Shown here piece by piece: positions 13,975 through 25,620 of a stretch of 64,000 bases of DNA. The stretch is taken from NCBI GenBank assembly GCA_038380795.1, contig CM076259.1, positions 22,860,977-22,924,976 on the forward strand, in the 5' to 3' direction. The DNA is from Pyrocephalus nanus (taxonomy: Eukaryota > Chordata > Aves > Passeriformes > Tyrannidae). The position numbers and the translations under genes are program-made. How positions within the stretch are numbered: position 1 is the first letter of the stretch; each line of letters begins with the position of its first letter. The notes under the pieces are model-generated. The model did not search any database. It was not told the origin of the DNA and saw nothing but the letters and a program-made list of their open reading frames with translations.

Positions 13975-14380
13975 GAGTTTTACCCCTTTGAACATCTTAA
14001 AATAATTCCTTTTTTGTCTTAATATTTTACACCCTTCAAATACTTGTAGATTGTTATCATATGTCTTAGTCATCATTTAGTCCAAACTGTACATATTAAA
14101 ATCTTGTAATCTTTGCTCATATTTCAATCTCTTCAGCCTCTTAACTTCTGTTGCTCTTCTCTGAATTCTCCACTAATTTCTTGACAACTTTTTGGCAACA
14201 GAGTGGCCAGAATAATAGTGTCATGGACACCTTACGGCTGTACAGAGATGAAAAGGGAAATGTGCAACACCAAAATGACATTAGCTCTTCCTCAAAAAAC
14301 AACAAATATGTCTAATCTGTTGTCCAGGATCACTTATTTTTAGTGGCTGCATCATGAAATGCTCTGAAATACAAGTACAA
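13975..14380 (-). mobile_element. Ancient CR1 LINE relic, minus strand
   Basis: A degenerate CR1 segment on the minus strand, covering the end of ORF2. Plus-strand landmarks are 'cacccttcaaatacttgtag' near 14030, 'atttcaatctcttcagcctc' near 14121, 'tctgttgctcttctctgaat' near 14147 (the complement of a very common CR1 block), 'gtggccagaataatagtgtc' near 14202 and 'ccaaaatgacattagctctt' near 14270. These occur in the spacing expected of CR1. The diagnostic octamer end is absent, and divergence is much higher than in the copy at 50.7 kb. It lies about 1.8 kb upstream of, and opposite in orientation to, the larger CR1 relic, so the two are independent insertions. No reading frame survives. Confidence 0.8.
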
Positions 14381-15639
14381 ATATTCACCTAAAAATAATA
14401 ACTTGGAGACAAGAGTTTAGTATACTTGAACCTGTGTTTAATCAGTCTTCATGTCATCTGTGAGGAAGATAACATGGAACAGTATTTACCTGCAATACTG
14501 AAGAGCAAATGGCTGAAGGGAAGTCTCAAAGAACATAACCCATAGAAAAGAGATCACACAGAAACAAAGAATCCTAACAGTTTCTTCACCACAAACCAAG
14601 TTAAGTAGCAAGTTATAATCAAAGAATAAGAAGACAAAGCAATTTAAAAAAAAAATATTTTTAAATAACTACAAATATATACAGTATTTTAAATTAAATA
14701 CAAATACTCCTCCAAACTCTGGAAAATTGTAACATATAAGATTTCTACAAAATAAGATAAAGCATAGTAGTTTTCTGCATTGTCTGTTTGGACTGTAGAA
14801 ATATTTGTCAGATAAATCTGATCAGGCCAGGGACTAAGATGCATATAATCTAACTATTATCTTCCTAAAAGTTAGATATCAAACTGAAGCCACCATAATC
14901 ATCTCCAGAGAGCCATTAATCCCATCCTAAAACTGTAATATATTTAGGATGAATAGCTCTCTAGAGGTATTTCTCCTTCTCTCCACTGATAACAGAGGGA
15001 GACTAAATAGCTGCCTTGACTGCGTTTTCCTTGATGATGACTAAAGTTAAGTAACCTGTACCCAAACATCATTTATAATGGCTGGTCTCTAAAGGAATTA
15101 ATATAAGCAATTAGGTTGTGCAGGCACTTAAAATACTATCTTCTCTGGAATTTTCCAATTATTTGGTATTAAAACCAACCCAACCAACCAACAAAACAAA
15201 AACTAAAAACTTACAGATTCGCATTCAGAGGTCCTTCCAACTTTCCAAGTACTAAACAAGGACTACTGCATATCCACATGCCTGGAAGATTTCCTTACAT
15301 ACAAGCCTCCAAATATTGGTAGTAAAATGACAAGTTCAGGAGGACTGGAATCTGTTACTGCCTTTAGATGTAGGGTTCAAATGCTCTGAAGTGGCTATTA
15401 ACTAACTAAAGTTTGAGAAGCAGCATTCAAACTTCATCTGGTTCACAACAGACTGAAACAGAAAATGAGCATGAACAAAGTTACTCAATAGGGAAGACCC
15501 ACACAAAGCTGAGGCAGAGATAGGACAGAAAGGGTTAATTTTAGAGGAAAATTATAGAGAACCATATAGTTGTAATAGCACTGATCTGCAAAACTTCCAA
15601 AAATGCTAGCAAGAAAATTATGTATGAGGAAAACTGAGA

Positions 15640-15730
15640 GAACAGCAAGTCTGTTAAGGCATAGCTGACACGAGAGAACACAAGCTCTTGCCGCAAGGAA
15701 CTTGCAAGCTAAGAGGAAGTAGTAATTTTT
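15640..15730 (-). repeat. Possible old SINE fragment
   Basis: The segment 'ttgccgcaaggaacttgcaa' followed by 'gctaagaggaag' (about 15689-15720) resembles the 'ctgccccaaggagcttacaatctaagagg' block found in several old amniote repeats. Only about 35 bp carries the signal, so the call is tentative. It could be coincidence. Confidence 0.3.
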
Positions 15731-16179
15731 AAAAAGAAGAAAAGAAGGGGGGGTGTGTTTAAAAAGAAAGTGGAAATCAGAAATATAAGAAAAGAAATAA
15801 TATAGTGATACTATAAACAACTTTAAATATATAGTCTTTGTGAGAGGCATATGGAAGAGGAAAAAAATTAGGATTGGAGTGTTGCCTTACAAAACAGACT
15901 GCACAAACATGCTCTGAGGCCCAAAATGGACAGAGCATCAAATCTACTGAGAAACTACATGCAGTGATTAAAGGCAAAAGAAACTAGTTCTGCCATGACT
16001 AGAAACTACCACAAACTACCAAATCAGGAAATGAGTGTGATTTTGAAAACAATGTTTTGAAAACATTTGCATGAAAAAAGTTGGTGAAGATGGCAATTAA
16101 TTATGTATATTCTGTGGAGAACACAGCAGATCTCAGCTTTCCAGCATTGTCATGGAATGCACATGGGACTTGTTTTTAT

Positions 16180-18060
16180 TTTAAATTCAAAAAGTAAATA
16201 AGAGACCAAAGGGACATTATTTCCAGACTGGGCTCTAGTCTATGTGGATGAACAGACTGAGTTCAGGTGAGAGTGCAAGAATTAAGTTCAAAATTCTTTG
16301 AAAAAGAAAGAGCGATAAAAGCAAAGTAAGAACAATGGAGTTCTAGAATGTAGATTTCAAAGATCTTTAAGCACTAGTAGGTAAAATCCCTGAGATTCTA
16401 CAGGGATAAAGAAGTTAAATAGGTATAACTGTTCTTCCAAGCAATTTTAATAATAAAAGCACAAGCTATGCCAATAAAGAGGGTAGAACAAGAATAGTAG
16501 AGTTTTAGCATCACTAAAGTATGAGGTCTTTACTATCAAGATAGAAAAAAAAAAATCCTGGAGAAAACAGAAGGATATCAGAATATGTAAGTATAAAAAT
16601 TACATAAACATGTAGAGACAAAATCATAATGGTTCAAAGCATAAAGGACAAAATTAACAAGGAATGTCAAGAATAGCAAGAAACCATTCTATTAGTACAT
16701 TTAGGTAGATGAGGAAAAATGTGGCTCTGTTAATCAATGCAGAGGAAGTTCAACTGACAGATGATGTGAGTAGGCTGAAGTGCTTAACACCTTTTTTGTA
16801 CCACCATTCATTCAAAATTTCAAGCTGAGAGACATGGATAATTCACTTAATACTCAAGAAGAGGGGTATGGTCTTACTCCAGAAGAAATGGCAAACAAAT
16901 TAGAGAGTATTTAGCTAGGTTAAATATTTTTCAAGTCATTTATATATGAATTCATCCTGGTCTCCTTAAAGAACTGTCTGAAACAGACTTTGAGACTTTT
17001 TAGAAGGTAAGAAAAGACTCAAAGAATAAATCTAGTAACTACCATGAAAAAAGAGAGAAAAAAATAAAGAATGAGGGAATTCCAGACCACACGATTTAAG
17101 CTTAATTACCAGAAAAACTATGGAACAATGACTCAAACCAGCTTTTAAGCACCGAACTATAAAAGACAAGTAGCACTCAACATTGATTTAAAAACAAATC
17201 ATGCCAAAACAGACTAATTTCCTTCTCAACAGGAAAAGAAACCTTGTAGAAAGCAAATGTCATGTACTTTATTTTGGCCTTTGACATCTTACATAATATT
17301 CTTATATGCAAGCTAGGAACAAAACAAGCATATCCATGGTGTCCCACAGATGGAAAACTATTTTGGATAAGGGAATACGCAGTAATTATCGAAACAGAAG
17401 AATGCATCAACTGGGTTTCTGCCCTGAGTTTGTTTTCTATTTGACTTTTTATTAATAAAAACCTAGGTGATGGAATAGAAAACATGTTTATCAAACCTGC
17501 AGACAAATGAACCTAGGAGGGCATTGAGTGACTGAATAAAATTCAAAACTACCTTGGCAAATAAGAGAAATTGTCTAGAGGTACTGGATGAGATTCAGCA
17601 GGACTAAAGGTAATGTACCTGGGCAGAAATTATTAATGACACAAATACAAGACAGTGATAACTGAGCAGGCAGCAGCTTTCAGAAAAGGATCTAGAGTTA
17701 CTGTGAATTATAAGCTTGATATAAGTTAGCAATATTTGACAGACAAGGAGTGAATCAGCTTTTCAGGGTTTGTAAAAAGATATGTTGCTCCAAGGACACA
17801 GGAAGTGATCTTTCAGCTCTACAAAATCTGAGGAAGTTTCAGGATGTAAACAGGCAAACTACATAATGCTTTTCAAGAAGATGTGAAGCAAATAAAGAAT
17901 ATCCACAAAAACAGGTGTGTTAGAGACTAAAAGAGAGTCTTTGTAATAGAATCCAGTACCTGCTAGACCTTTCAACTAGCCTGATACCAGCAACGAGTCA
18001 CAGAAAAGTGGCAGACAGAAATCAAAAAAATTTTGTCATATGCTCACTATCAGGGAAAGA
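16180..18060 (+). mobile_element. Ancient CR1-type LINE relic (ORF2 region)
   Basis: This is a long, badly decayed CR1-clade LINE in plus orientation. Landmarks recalled from amniote CR1 ORF2 occur in the right order: 'gataaaagcaaagtaagaac' near 16310, 'actagtaggtaaaatccctg' near 16373, 'aactgacagatgatgtgagt' near 16750, 'gaattcatcctggtctcctt' near 16948, 'gaattccagacca' near 17076, 'aaaacaaatcatgccaaaac' near 17190, 'gatggaatagaaaacatg' near 17468, 'gaaaaggatctagagttact' near 17683 and 'acacaggaagtgatctttca' near 17797. The stretch from about 16950 corresponds to the reverse transcriptase part of the protein. No long ORF survives because stops and indels are frequent, so it is inactive. Neither the 5' end nor the 3' octamer end is visible. 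Both boundaries are approximate; the left one could lie further upstream. Confidence 0.85.
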
Positions 18061-21000
18061 AAAACTAACAAAAGGTATGAAACATCTTGAAAGCAGCAGC
18101 AAAGGTAGAGAGTGCTGGAAATCAATTGCACCAGGGCACAGTATTTTGGTTTTTTAACCAAAAATTGATAAATTTGTTAAAAACACATTTACCAAGACTG
18201 GACTACTGTCCAGAGAGCATAATATCTAATTAGTAGGCCTCAATTGCACTTACTTTCAAGGTTTACAAACTTTCTCAAAAACAGTGAAGTCTTTTAGGGT
18301 ACCAACACACTGGCAATGACATCTCCGAGTTCTGTGATGAACCCCAAGTGTGCACAGGTGGAGGCATGTCTGTACTGTTCCTTCTTTCCCTTCAAAACAG
18401 ACCTCTCCAGCTCATCATCTTCCCATCCTTCTAATGAGATTCTACTCAAGCCACTTATGTACACAAATCACTGTCCACACCCTTCTACCATGGCTAATCC
18501 CATGGCACCGGTTCCTGCTTCATTCCCTCCCTGCGTTCCTCACCTCCAACAAAGCCAGGGTCCAACTCCATCCTCTTACCTTATCATGCTCCCTGCTCCC
18601 TTCCCCATGATCCCTGCCCTGTGTTGCCTGGGTCTCCTCCTCAGTCTTGCAGAGAAAGTGCAGATTCTGACACGGTCAGTGTTTTGGCAGCAGCTGCTGG
18701 GGGTGGAGCAGGCTGGGTTACCACCACCACCAGAAACAAGTTACCACCTGCCATATTATTTGCCTTAAGCGCTTTTCAGGTGTTTGGGGCAAATACCTGA
18801 GGAAGAATGTTTATCATGTGGTCAGATAAGAATCTCCAGGTGGGCAGGGCTGGGAGCTTCCAGCTGTCTGAGTGGCTCAAGTACCTCAGTGTATTGCTCC
18901 AGTCTGCAGCATGTATCACAAAAGAAGACCGCAGGGAAATTATTTCCCAAGTCAGATTTCATAGCTTTTTGCCTGCCTAGAAGACAGGCACCTCAGCTGG
19001 CCCAATGCATATGACTTCACACAGAAGTTTGTGTTACTTGGGCTGTCACTCCAGACAAAATGCCTGCTGGCACATCTCCCTGAGCTCAGGACTTCACTTG
19101 GAGGCATAAAACCCCCAGATAACTGCTAAGCACCAGAAACTCTTTCTGATTCCCTGTATCGCACACAGAAGACACAGCTGGCCAGCAGGGTGGTCCGATG
19201 CATCTTGAATATGCAGACACAGCAAGAAGAGATGCTGCCGTGTTGCATTTGCCAACACATGAACTGCAAACACCATGGCTGAGAAGTGTAATGTGGAGAC
19301 TGACCAAATGAGCAAGTCCCAAACCTCACAGTGCTCTGCAGATCTGAAAGGCCTTCACATTAAAGAATACAAATGCTCTTCCCACCGATTAAAGTCCACC
19401 TGCTTGACAGGGAGTTATAAAATAACAAAAGAGGGGTAAATACATAATATCTATTGCCTCAGGAAACATGGGAAGTTTGCAATTCTTCTTGAATAACTAA
19501 TGAAGGCATAGGTAAGGCCTACTCCTACTAATGTCAGTGGCAGAACAGCTTGACAAATGAGACTCAGACTAGGTTTTCACATTTTTTGAAAAAATGAAAC
19601 TGTTACCCAAACTCATTATTCAAACACTTTTTATACATTCAGACTCTTTCCAAATGCATTGCTAGTAAACACAGGCATAAGTGTAGGAGTAAGCACATAT
19701 ATAAACTATTTTGTACACTTCTGTGATGACTGCAGTTAACCCTGAAGCCACTGGAATTCTGATAATCACAAGACACACATGCTCACAGGATAATAAAACT
19801 GAATTACCAGGAAGCAAATCCACGTCATACTGAATCATATTTCTGACTCTGTCTAGTTGCTCAGTGCTGTCTGCTTCTACATTACTTGAAACCTCAAATA
19901 TCCAGTTTTCCCAATACCCACATATAAAACTTCAGAAAAATTAAGCCATTTCCTTTCACGTGTGAATCAACCTGTAGATTAGATATCTACTCCAAAGTAA
20001 CAGTGAGACCAAGAGCTTCTTAAAAAATAAACAAACAAAAAGTTCCTTTCATATGGCTAGTATGAATATCCATTACTAAGTCAAACAGAATTCAAACTGA
20101 GTAGAAAACCTTCATTGTTCAAAGACTTGGTCAATTATCCCATGACAGAATAAGGTAGTAACATCCTCCATGGCTAGTTTTTTCCATACTTGCTCATGAG
20201 AAGGCTTTCCTTACCTACCTCAAAAGTGTAGCTAAGATGACCAAAGTATGCAAACAACTTGATTTCTTCAACAGTTCCAGTCTTCCTACAGATACCCATA
20301 CATTTTACTTTCACATAAATATCACACACTGCAACTATACAACTTTTTAAAACAACATTTTTGGCAGAAATGTTACACCATTTATTTGGAATTTCTAACC
20401 TTACCAGAACTAAAGAGTCTTCTGGCCAACTATATCTAAAACTGCACTTCTAAATGCATGTACTACTAGAAGTTCTCTGCATCCAGCAGCTTCAGCAGGT
20501 GCATCTGGGCATTAAACACTCTGGAAAAAAAGCAGCTACTTATTTAAGAACCTAAATAGAGAACTGGGCAAGTAAGATGAGATAATCACATATTTCAAAG
20601 TTTAATCTTGACAGTTTTAGGATGTATGTTTTCTGTCTCTAGATCATGGGAAAAAAACTGAGAGCAGTTACCATACTTGAACAAGCACCCCCTCTATGAC
20701 GCAAGCAGGGGACTATCTCCAATGAAGCTTTAAAGTTGACTGCTTGCTTTCTCTACTGGCCTGATGGAGCCCACAGATATTTTCAAAATCCATCCTTATA
20801 CAGTGGGTTTTCACTGTGCAAACCCGCTGTTGTTTAGCATTGAGATTTTATCAACTAACTCACAATTTTTCATTAATGATGAAATTTACACATTAACAGC
20901 ATTGTAACCTTATATGTGTACTTAGGAACAAAGTAAAATTAAACAGGTGTAATATGAGTAAGGCTGACAAACGTGCTGTAAAACACTCTTCAGAGCACAA

Positions 21001-22170
21001 TCTCAACATAAAACTATGAGCTCTATTTTCACACTTGTACATAGGCCTCTTTAAGAAAAAATGAGTTTCTCCCAAGGTAGCTTGCCATTACTGTGCTGCC
21101 ACCATGTTCTCTTCTGCCATCATAACCAAACAAATCTACCCCAAAACTCTCTTTATCTTTGAACTACACCAGAGTAGACAAATGTAAGGAAAGCAGAAAC
21201 AGAACTTGTGAATACACTTGCTTTTCTTGTAATAATTCTAGAATTCATTGCAAATACACAGTATATCTTTGTTATGTTTTATATTTATATTTATGTTTTA
21301 TATAACCTTTGTTACATTTGATATTGGAACTCACGTATGTACTAACAGACTGTAGCAGAAAGCCATCTTCAGTATCTGAAGGCCCTTCAACAACAGCACA
21401 GGAACACAACAGTGTCCAAGGAGAGAAGGGCAATCATTACTACTCTGTTAAGAACAGTACAAAGTTGGCCTTATGATATTTCCCTCAAAGCAAAGAAGTT
21501 ATTGCAATTTGTTTTGCTTTGGATCCCCAGTATAGAATTAATTGCTTGGGATAGCTTATCTATCTCTTAAGCCAAGTCTGTAAGGGGACATTGAGAATGC
21601 TAAGGCAAAACAACTAAAGGTTTGACACCAATATGCACACATTTAATTGTCTTGAAGCTGTGAGTAGATGCTCTAATTCAACAGCAAAGCTCCCTGTAGC
21701 TTCTTATTCAGTTAAGCTACATTGGTCTAAGACTAATTTACTCCTGAATTAAAGCAGTCCCCCAAGGACTCAGCACAACTCATTTTTGCATACTAACTTC
21801 ATGCAGTTAGCCAATTTGCCTCAGCTCTTCCTGAGTTCCTGAGCCTTACAGAGTTTTCAGCTGAAAGGAGCTGAAGGGAGCTTGGCTACTTCATCTCCAG
21901 TGCTGGGAGCATCAAACTCAGTGTTTTCTTCAACATTTTCCTTCTAGAACACAGAAAAAAAACCTAAAAGAAATTCTTCACATTGATTATCTGCTTCCTT
22001 CTCCCAGATGAAAATTCAGTTGATTTGGAGTATATAAGTTCCTTGCTCCTTCTCTCACTCTTCAAGGTTGTGGAAGCCAGTCTTGAGAAGTGGCATGTTA
22101 GCATCCAGGAAACAACCAGAAACAGACAATGAAAAAAATGCAAGTGGATACTAATCTCGTAGTGGGATTT
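18061..22170. other. Unique DNA, nothing firm
   Basis: 18.3-18.8 kb is locally C/T-rich and holds a 150-codon plus-strand frame and an overlapping 86-codon frame. Its composition (Pro/Ser/Leu from pyrimidine-rich DNA) and the lack of any domain argue against a gene. The rest is AT-rich with no recognised repeat. Confidence 0.55.
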
Positions 22171-22338
22171 GAACTGTCACATCATCTTTAGAGGCTTCAA
22201 ATCATGTTGGAGCCATAATATACTGACACTGGTTTTGTGCATCACAAAATGATTTGGAAATGGCAAACGTATCACCATGCGCTATTGTTTCTCATCGCAA
22301 CCACTGCTGTGGTACCTCAGCACTCTCTGGAAATTAAC
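22171..22338 (+). repeat. Direct duplication, copy 1
   Basis: This stretch reappears 705 bp downstream in the same orientation. Shared blocks include GAACTGTCACATCATC, 'tttagaggcttcaaatcatg', 'tactgacactgg', 'tttggaaat', 'tatcaccatgc', 'tttctcatc', 'actgctgtggta' and 'ctctggaaat'. By eye the copies agree at roughly 80-85% of aligned bases with a few small indels. I recognise no transposon family in it. Just after this copy, the 11-mer AATTCAATACT is repeated twice in tandem (22350-22371). Confidence 0.9.
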
Positions 22339-22875
22339 TGTAGTATGTTAATTCAATACTAATTCAATACTAATCCTAAACTGGGACTGATATTTCTCAA
22401 AATATTCTAATAAAATTACCTATAGAAAGGATCGATTATTTTTAAAGAAATTAGTTGCTTCCTTACTGAGAGAGTTCAGACTACCATTTTATTTAAGTCA
22501 AAATGTAAAGCACTTCTATAACTATAAGCATTTAGGAGAAATAAAGATGTCCTTCTTCCACCTAGGGTCATTAGAACTTACCTGGATACTGGCAGTAGTG
22601 GGGCAATACTTTGTTTTGGCCTTACTGTGTGGATGTCCAGTTTTCAGTGATGCTTTGGGTGTACCCACATAGACACCCTTATGCACACACTTGTGCAGAC
22701 AATATCCCAAGGTACTTCATAAAATTAAGTTCATTGACTGAGCTATCAGAATGATAAACTAGTGTTAGAGGCCCTACTGTACAGCAGCTAGCTGAAAGGA
22801 GTGTTTAGAGGAATAAACAAATATACATAATGCCTGACGTTTCCTTTCCCCAAAATAAATTCATTCATTATAAAT

Positions 22876-23041
22876 GAACTGTCACATCATCATCTTTAGA
22901 GGCTTCAAATCATGTCAAAGCCGTATGTACTGACACTGGTTTTTGTTCAGCACAATTTGGAAATTGCTATCTTATCACCATGCTCTAACATTTCTCATCA
23001 CAACTACTGCTGTGGTATCTCAGCACTTTCTGGAAATGAAC
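22876..23041 (+). repeat. Direct duplication, copy 2
   Basis: This is the partner of the block at 22171, in the same order and orientation. It differs by an extra ATC after the first ATCATC, loss of about 6 bp before 'tttggaaat', and scattered substitutions. The order of all shared blocks is conserved over about 165 bp, which excludes chance. The 540 bp between the copies shows no obvious similarity to either. Confidence 0.9.
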
Positions 23042-24039
23042 CATATTCCATGGATTCAGTAATAGATCTAACACTTTAAAACACCACTCAAGCCAGGCAT
23101 CACCAGAATAAAGTGGGTAGTATGCAACATGGGATGCACTGGAGCATGGACTTTTAAAATTTTTATTTTCAATTCTAGATGTTTTTAAAATTTAGTATTT
23201 AACCTCTCAGTGTCAATTAAAAAAAATCTCTTTCCCATGGGGATTTGTATAGCATTATCAAGCAAGAACTTTTTAATATTTTTATCTATTTTATTACTAA
23301 AATAATAAAAAAATAAGTATACAAATGGCAGTAAAGCCCTCTGAACAATATTTTCATTGACTTGCTGGAGAGAAGGACCCCTAGTGTCCAGCTGGATTTT
23401 AGCCAGCCTGGGGTCTGGTGACTACACAGCATCCAGGATGAAAAAACATCTTAGCTTGTAAAATATTTCCTGCAAATATTTCCCCATCTTTTTTATTTGG
23501 AAACTGACTGATGAAAAGAAAAAATACATATATGCAGTTCTGCTTTCCTAAACTAATTATTTCAAAATATTATCAAGGTATCATGTGATCACCTGGACTC
23601 TGAGGATTCATCATTACTGATGAAAAAGAATGTGCCTTGGCACAATAGTTCCAGTGGTTGATTATGCATTGCAGACACCTATAGATAAACATCTCTATTT
23701 GTAAAAAATGAGCACTGTCTCCGAGAGCAGTTGCTGATGAGGCTTTAAAAGCAGCATCAAAAAAATGTAATGCTAGAAGGATGAGGCTGCCCAGCCCTGT
23801 CATGTAGTAGCTTCGTTTTCTAAGAGGGAAAAAAAAATCTGCACGATTCCTTATGATCAGGGTTCTACTCATTTATTTGGCTAATCATTCAAATGGCTAA
23901 ACAGACCTCTAATTTGAAAATAAAAACCGATTGATGCAATCACAAACAAGTTCTGAAATTGTGATTTATAAAAAAGAGGAGAAATCTTGTTCTAAGCCAA
24001 AACACACACACAGTTACCTTTTTCTAATCAGAGCATTCA

Positions 24040-24420
24040 TTTCTCCTCATTATGATCTCACAAGCACATTAAAATCTTATTAACATTAATTACTTCTGAG
24101 CGTCTATGCATGAGCAGCGACAGGCTTGCGTGCGCGCGCGCGTGTGTGTGTATGTGTGTGTGTCTCTGGATCATATCTACATTTATATACCTTGCTGCAC
24201 TTTGCTTATAAAACATGTGAAAATATTGCTGCTAACACCAATTAGCTAATTTCACACACACAGATAGTAAGCTGCTGTCTCGCTGCACAGCTTATTATAG
24301 ACCAGCAGACAGATGGACGGACAAACAGACGCAAAAAGCATCACGGCTCCTCCTAAATGCAAGATCTAAAATGCCTGGCACCCCCAGGAGTGCGAGTTTT
24401 ATCCTTGTAAGTCTGAGGGA
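24040..24420. promoter_or_regulatory. Candidate conserved noncoding element
   Basis: Complex, repeat-free DNA on both sides of the GC/GT tract. It has AT-rich homeodomain-type cores ('cttattaacattaattactt' near 24076; 'caccaattagctaatttcac' near 24237, itself a near-palindrome AATTAGCTAATT), then 'cttattatagaccagcagac' and a run of related GACAGA/GACGGA units (24306-24330). This resembles developmental enhancers in feature content. There is no coding potential. Confidence 0.3.
24127..24163 (+). repeat. Alternating GC/GT repeat, Z-DNA type
   Basis: An unbroken alternating purine-pyrimidine tract: TGCGTGCGCGCGCGCG followed by GTGTGTGTATGTGTGTGTGT, apart from the central TATG. Such (GC)n(GT)n sequence is the strongest natural Z-DNA former. 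It sits between two conserved-looking stretches. Confidence 0.9.
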
Positions 24421-24435
24421 ACAAAATGACACAAA

Positions 24436-24470
24436 TAATAATAAAAAAAAAATAATAAAAAAAATACAAG
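24436..24470 (+). repeat. (AAT)n/A-rich tract
   Basis: 'aataataataaaaaaaaaat' followed by 'aataaaaaaaatac'. A similar AAT repeat is at 28547-28571. Confidence 0.85.
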
Positions 24471-25459
24471 GCAGCCAAATATCCCATTTTCTACACAGAT
24501 GGGTTCAATGATGAAGTGATAGAGACAAAGAAAAAACTGGCAGGCAGACAAGCAGCAGGCGCACAGAGAGATAGACAGAGACAGATAAACAAAGCAACAG
24601 AGAAAGAGATGAAAGCGTATTCATGTATGTGAATCTGAGCTAAGCAATATTAACTTTAGCCCACCAACAAGGTAAAGAAAGAAATGGCAGAGGCAAGAGT
24701 CACCATAAGACTGACTTCACAAGCAAAACCCTGACTCTTCACCAAACTATTTATGGATTCTATTTACCCTGAGCACACTTTTGCAGCAGTGCTGCTGGTG
24801 ACACTCAGCTCCACCACAAACTCCAGAACCAACACAGGAATCTAGGCATTACTATGGAACTGCACCTACCTCTTCTTTTTCACCCTCTATCTAATTTAGA
24901 TTCACCTCTATCCTTGTTCCATATCTCATCATCCTGAACCCTTCTCTCTACTAGGGGTTAAGATATAAACATCATGCCAAAGCCATGTTTCTTCTTCTGT
25001 GGGGGATCAGCATCTCAGCTGGGTCCTTTGCAGAGCCCATGTGGATATTTGCTGGTTACTTTCCTCTCTACCCAAATACCAATGTCTGCTCATCTTCTTC
25101 ATCTCTGAGAAGAACTGCAACCCTCAACTGGAATTAAAACATGCACCGACATCAGTAGGATACAAGGTTTAGGACCGTCAAAATTTGCCTTTCAGAACTA
25201 CTACCCTTTGTTTCATTTCTGTATTCTTCCACTGATTACATGATCAGGCAAAACATTATAAGGAGGGAAACAAAGCTAAGGAAGATGGTTTTCCTGAGAA
25301 ATTTCCAGATGGCATGAAAGGCTTCTTTATTGGGAAAATTTTTGAAATGAACACATCTTAATTTCTCATGGTAACACGGGTGTTTGCATTTCCTACTTGC
25401 TCTTCTCAGATCAAGAGAAGGTAAATGTGGCAATAATCACTGTGTTATTCACAGCCTTT

Positions 25460-25620
25460 TTACCTAAAGATATTAGAGCTCTTCACAAAATGTTCATGAA
25501 GCTTCAAGGCATGCAGCAGTTTCTCCCATCACTCCATTTTACTTCTAGGGAACAGAAGAGCAGAGAGGTGAAGTACCCAGATCAGTAAGAAGGTCTACAG
25601 CAGATCCCAAATGTCCTCTT
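25460..25620 (-). mobile_element. MIR-type SINE relic, minus strand
   Basis: Reverse-complement MIR landmarks on the plus strand: 'attagagctcttcacaaaat' near 25472 (the 'agcgctttacaaa' tail region), 'ccattttacttctagggaac' near 25535, then 'agagcagagaggtgaagtac' near 25557 and 'ccagatcagtaagaaggtc'. The last part corresponds to the consensus 'gaggcacagagaggttaagtgacttgccc', partly eroded. The 63-codon ORF crossing it is a chance frame. Confidence 0.55.

Noticed and set aside
15485..15850. 121-codon Phe/Leu-rich minus-strand ORF resembling a membrane protein
   Set aside because: Hydrophobicity comes from A-rich plus-strand DNA; no start context or family resemblance.
18316..18768. 150-codon Pro/Ser/Leu-rich ORF
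   Set aside because: Arises from a local pyrimidine-rich stretch; overlapping frame is also open; no motif or signal peptide.
23340..23440. Possible CR1 RT echo ('aatattttcattgacttgct')
   Set aside because: Only about 25 bp resembles the CR1 motif; flanks do not continue the pattern.
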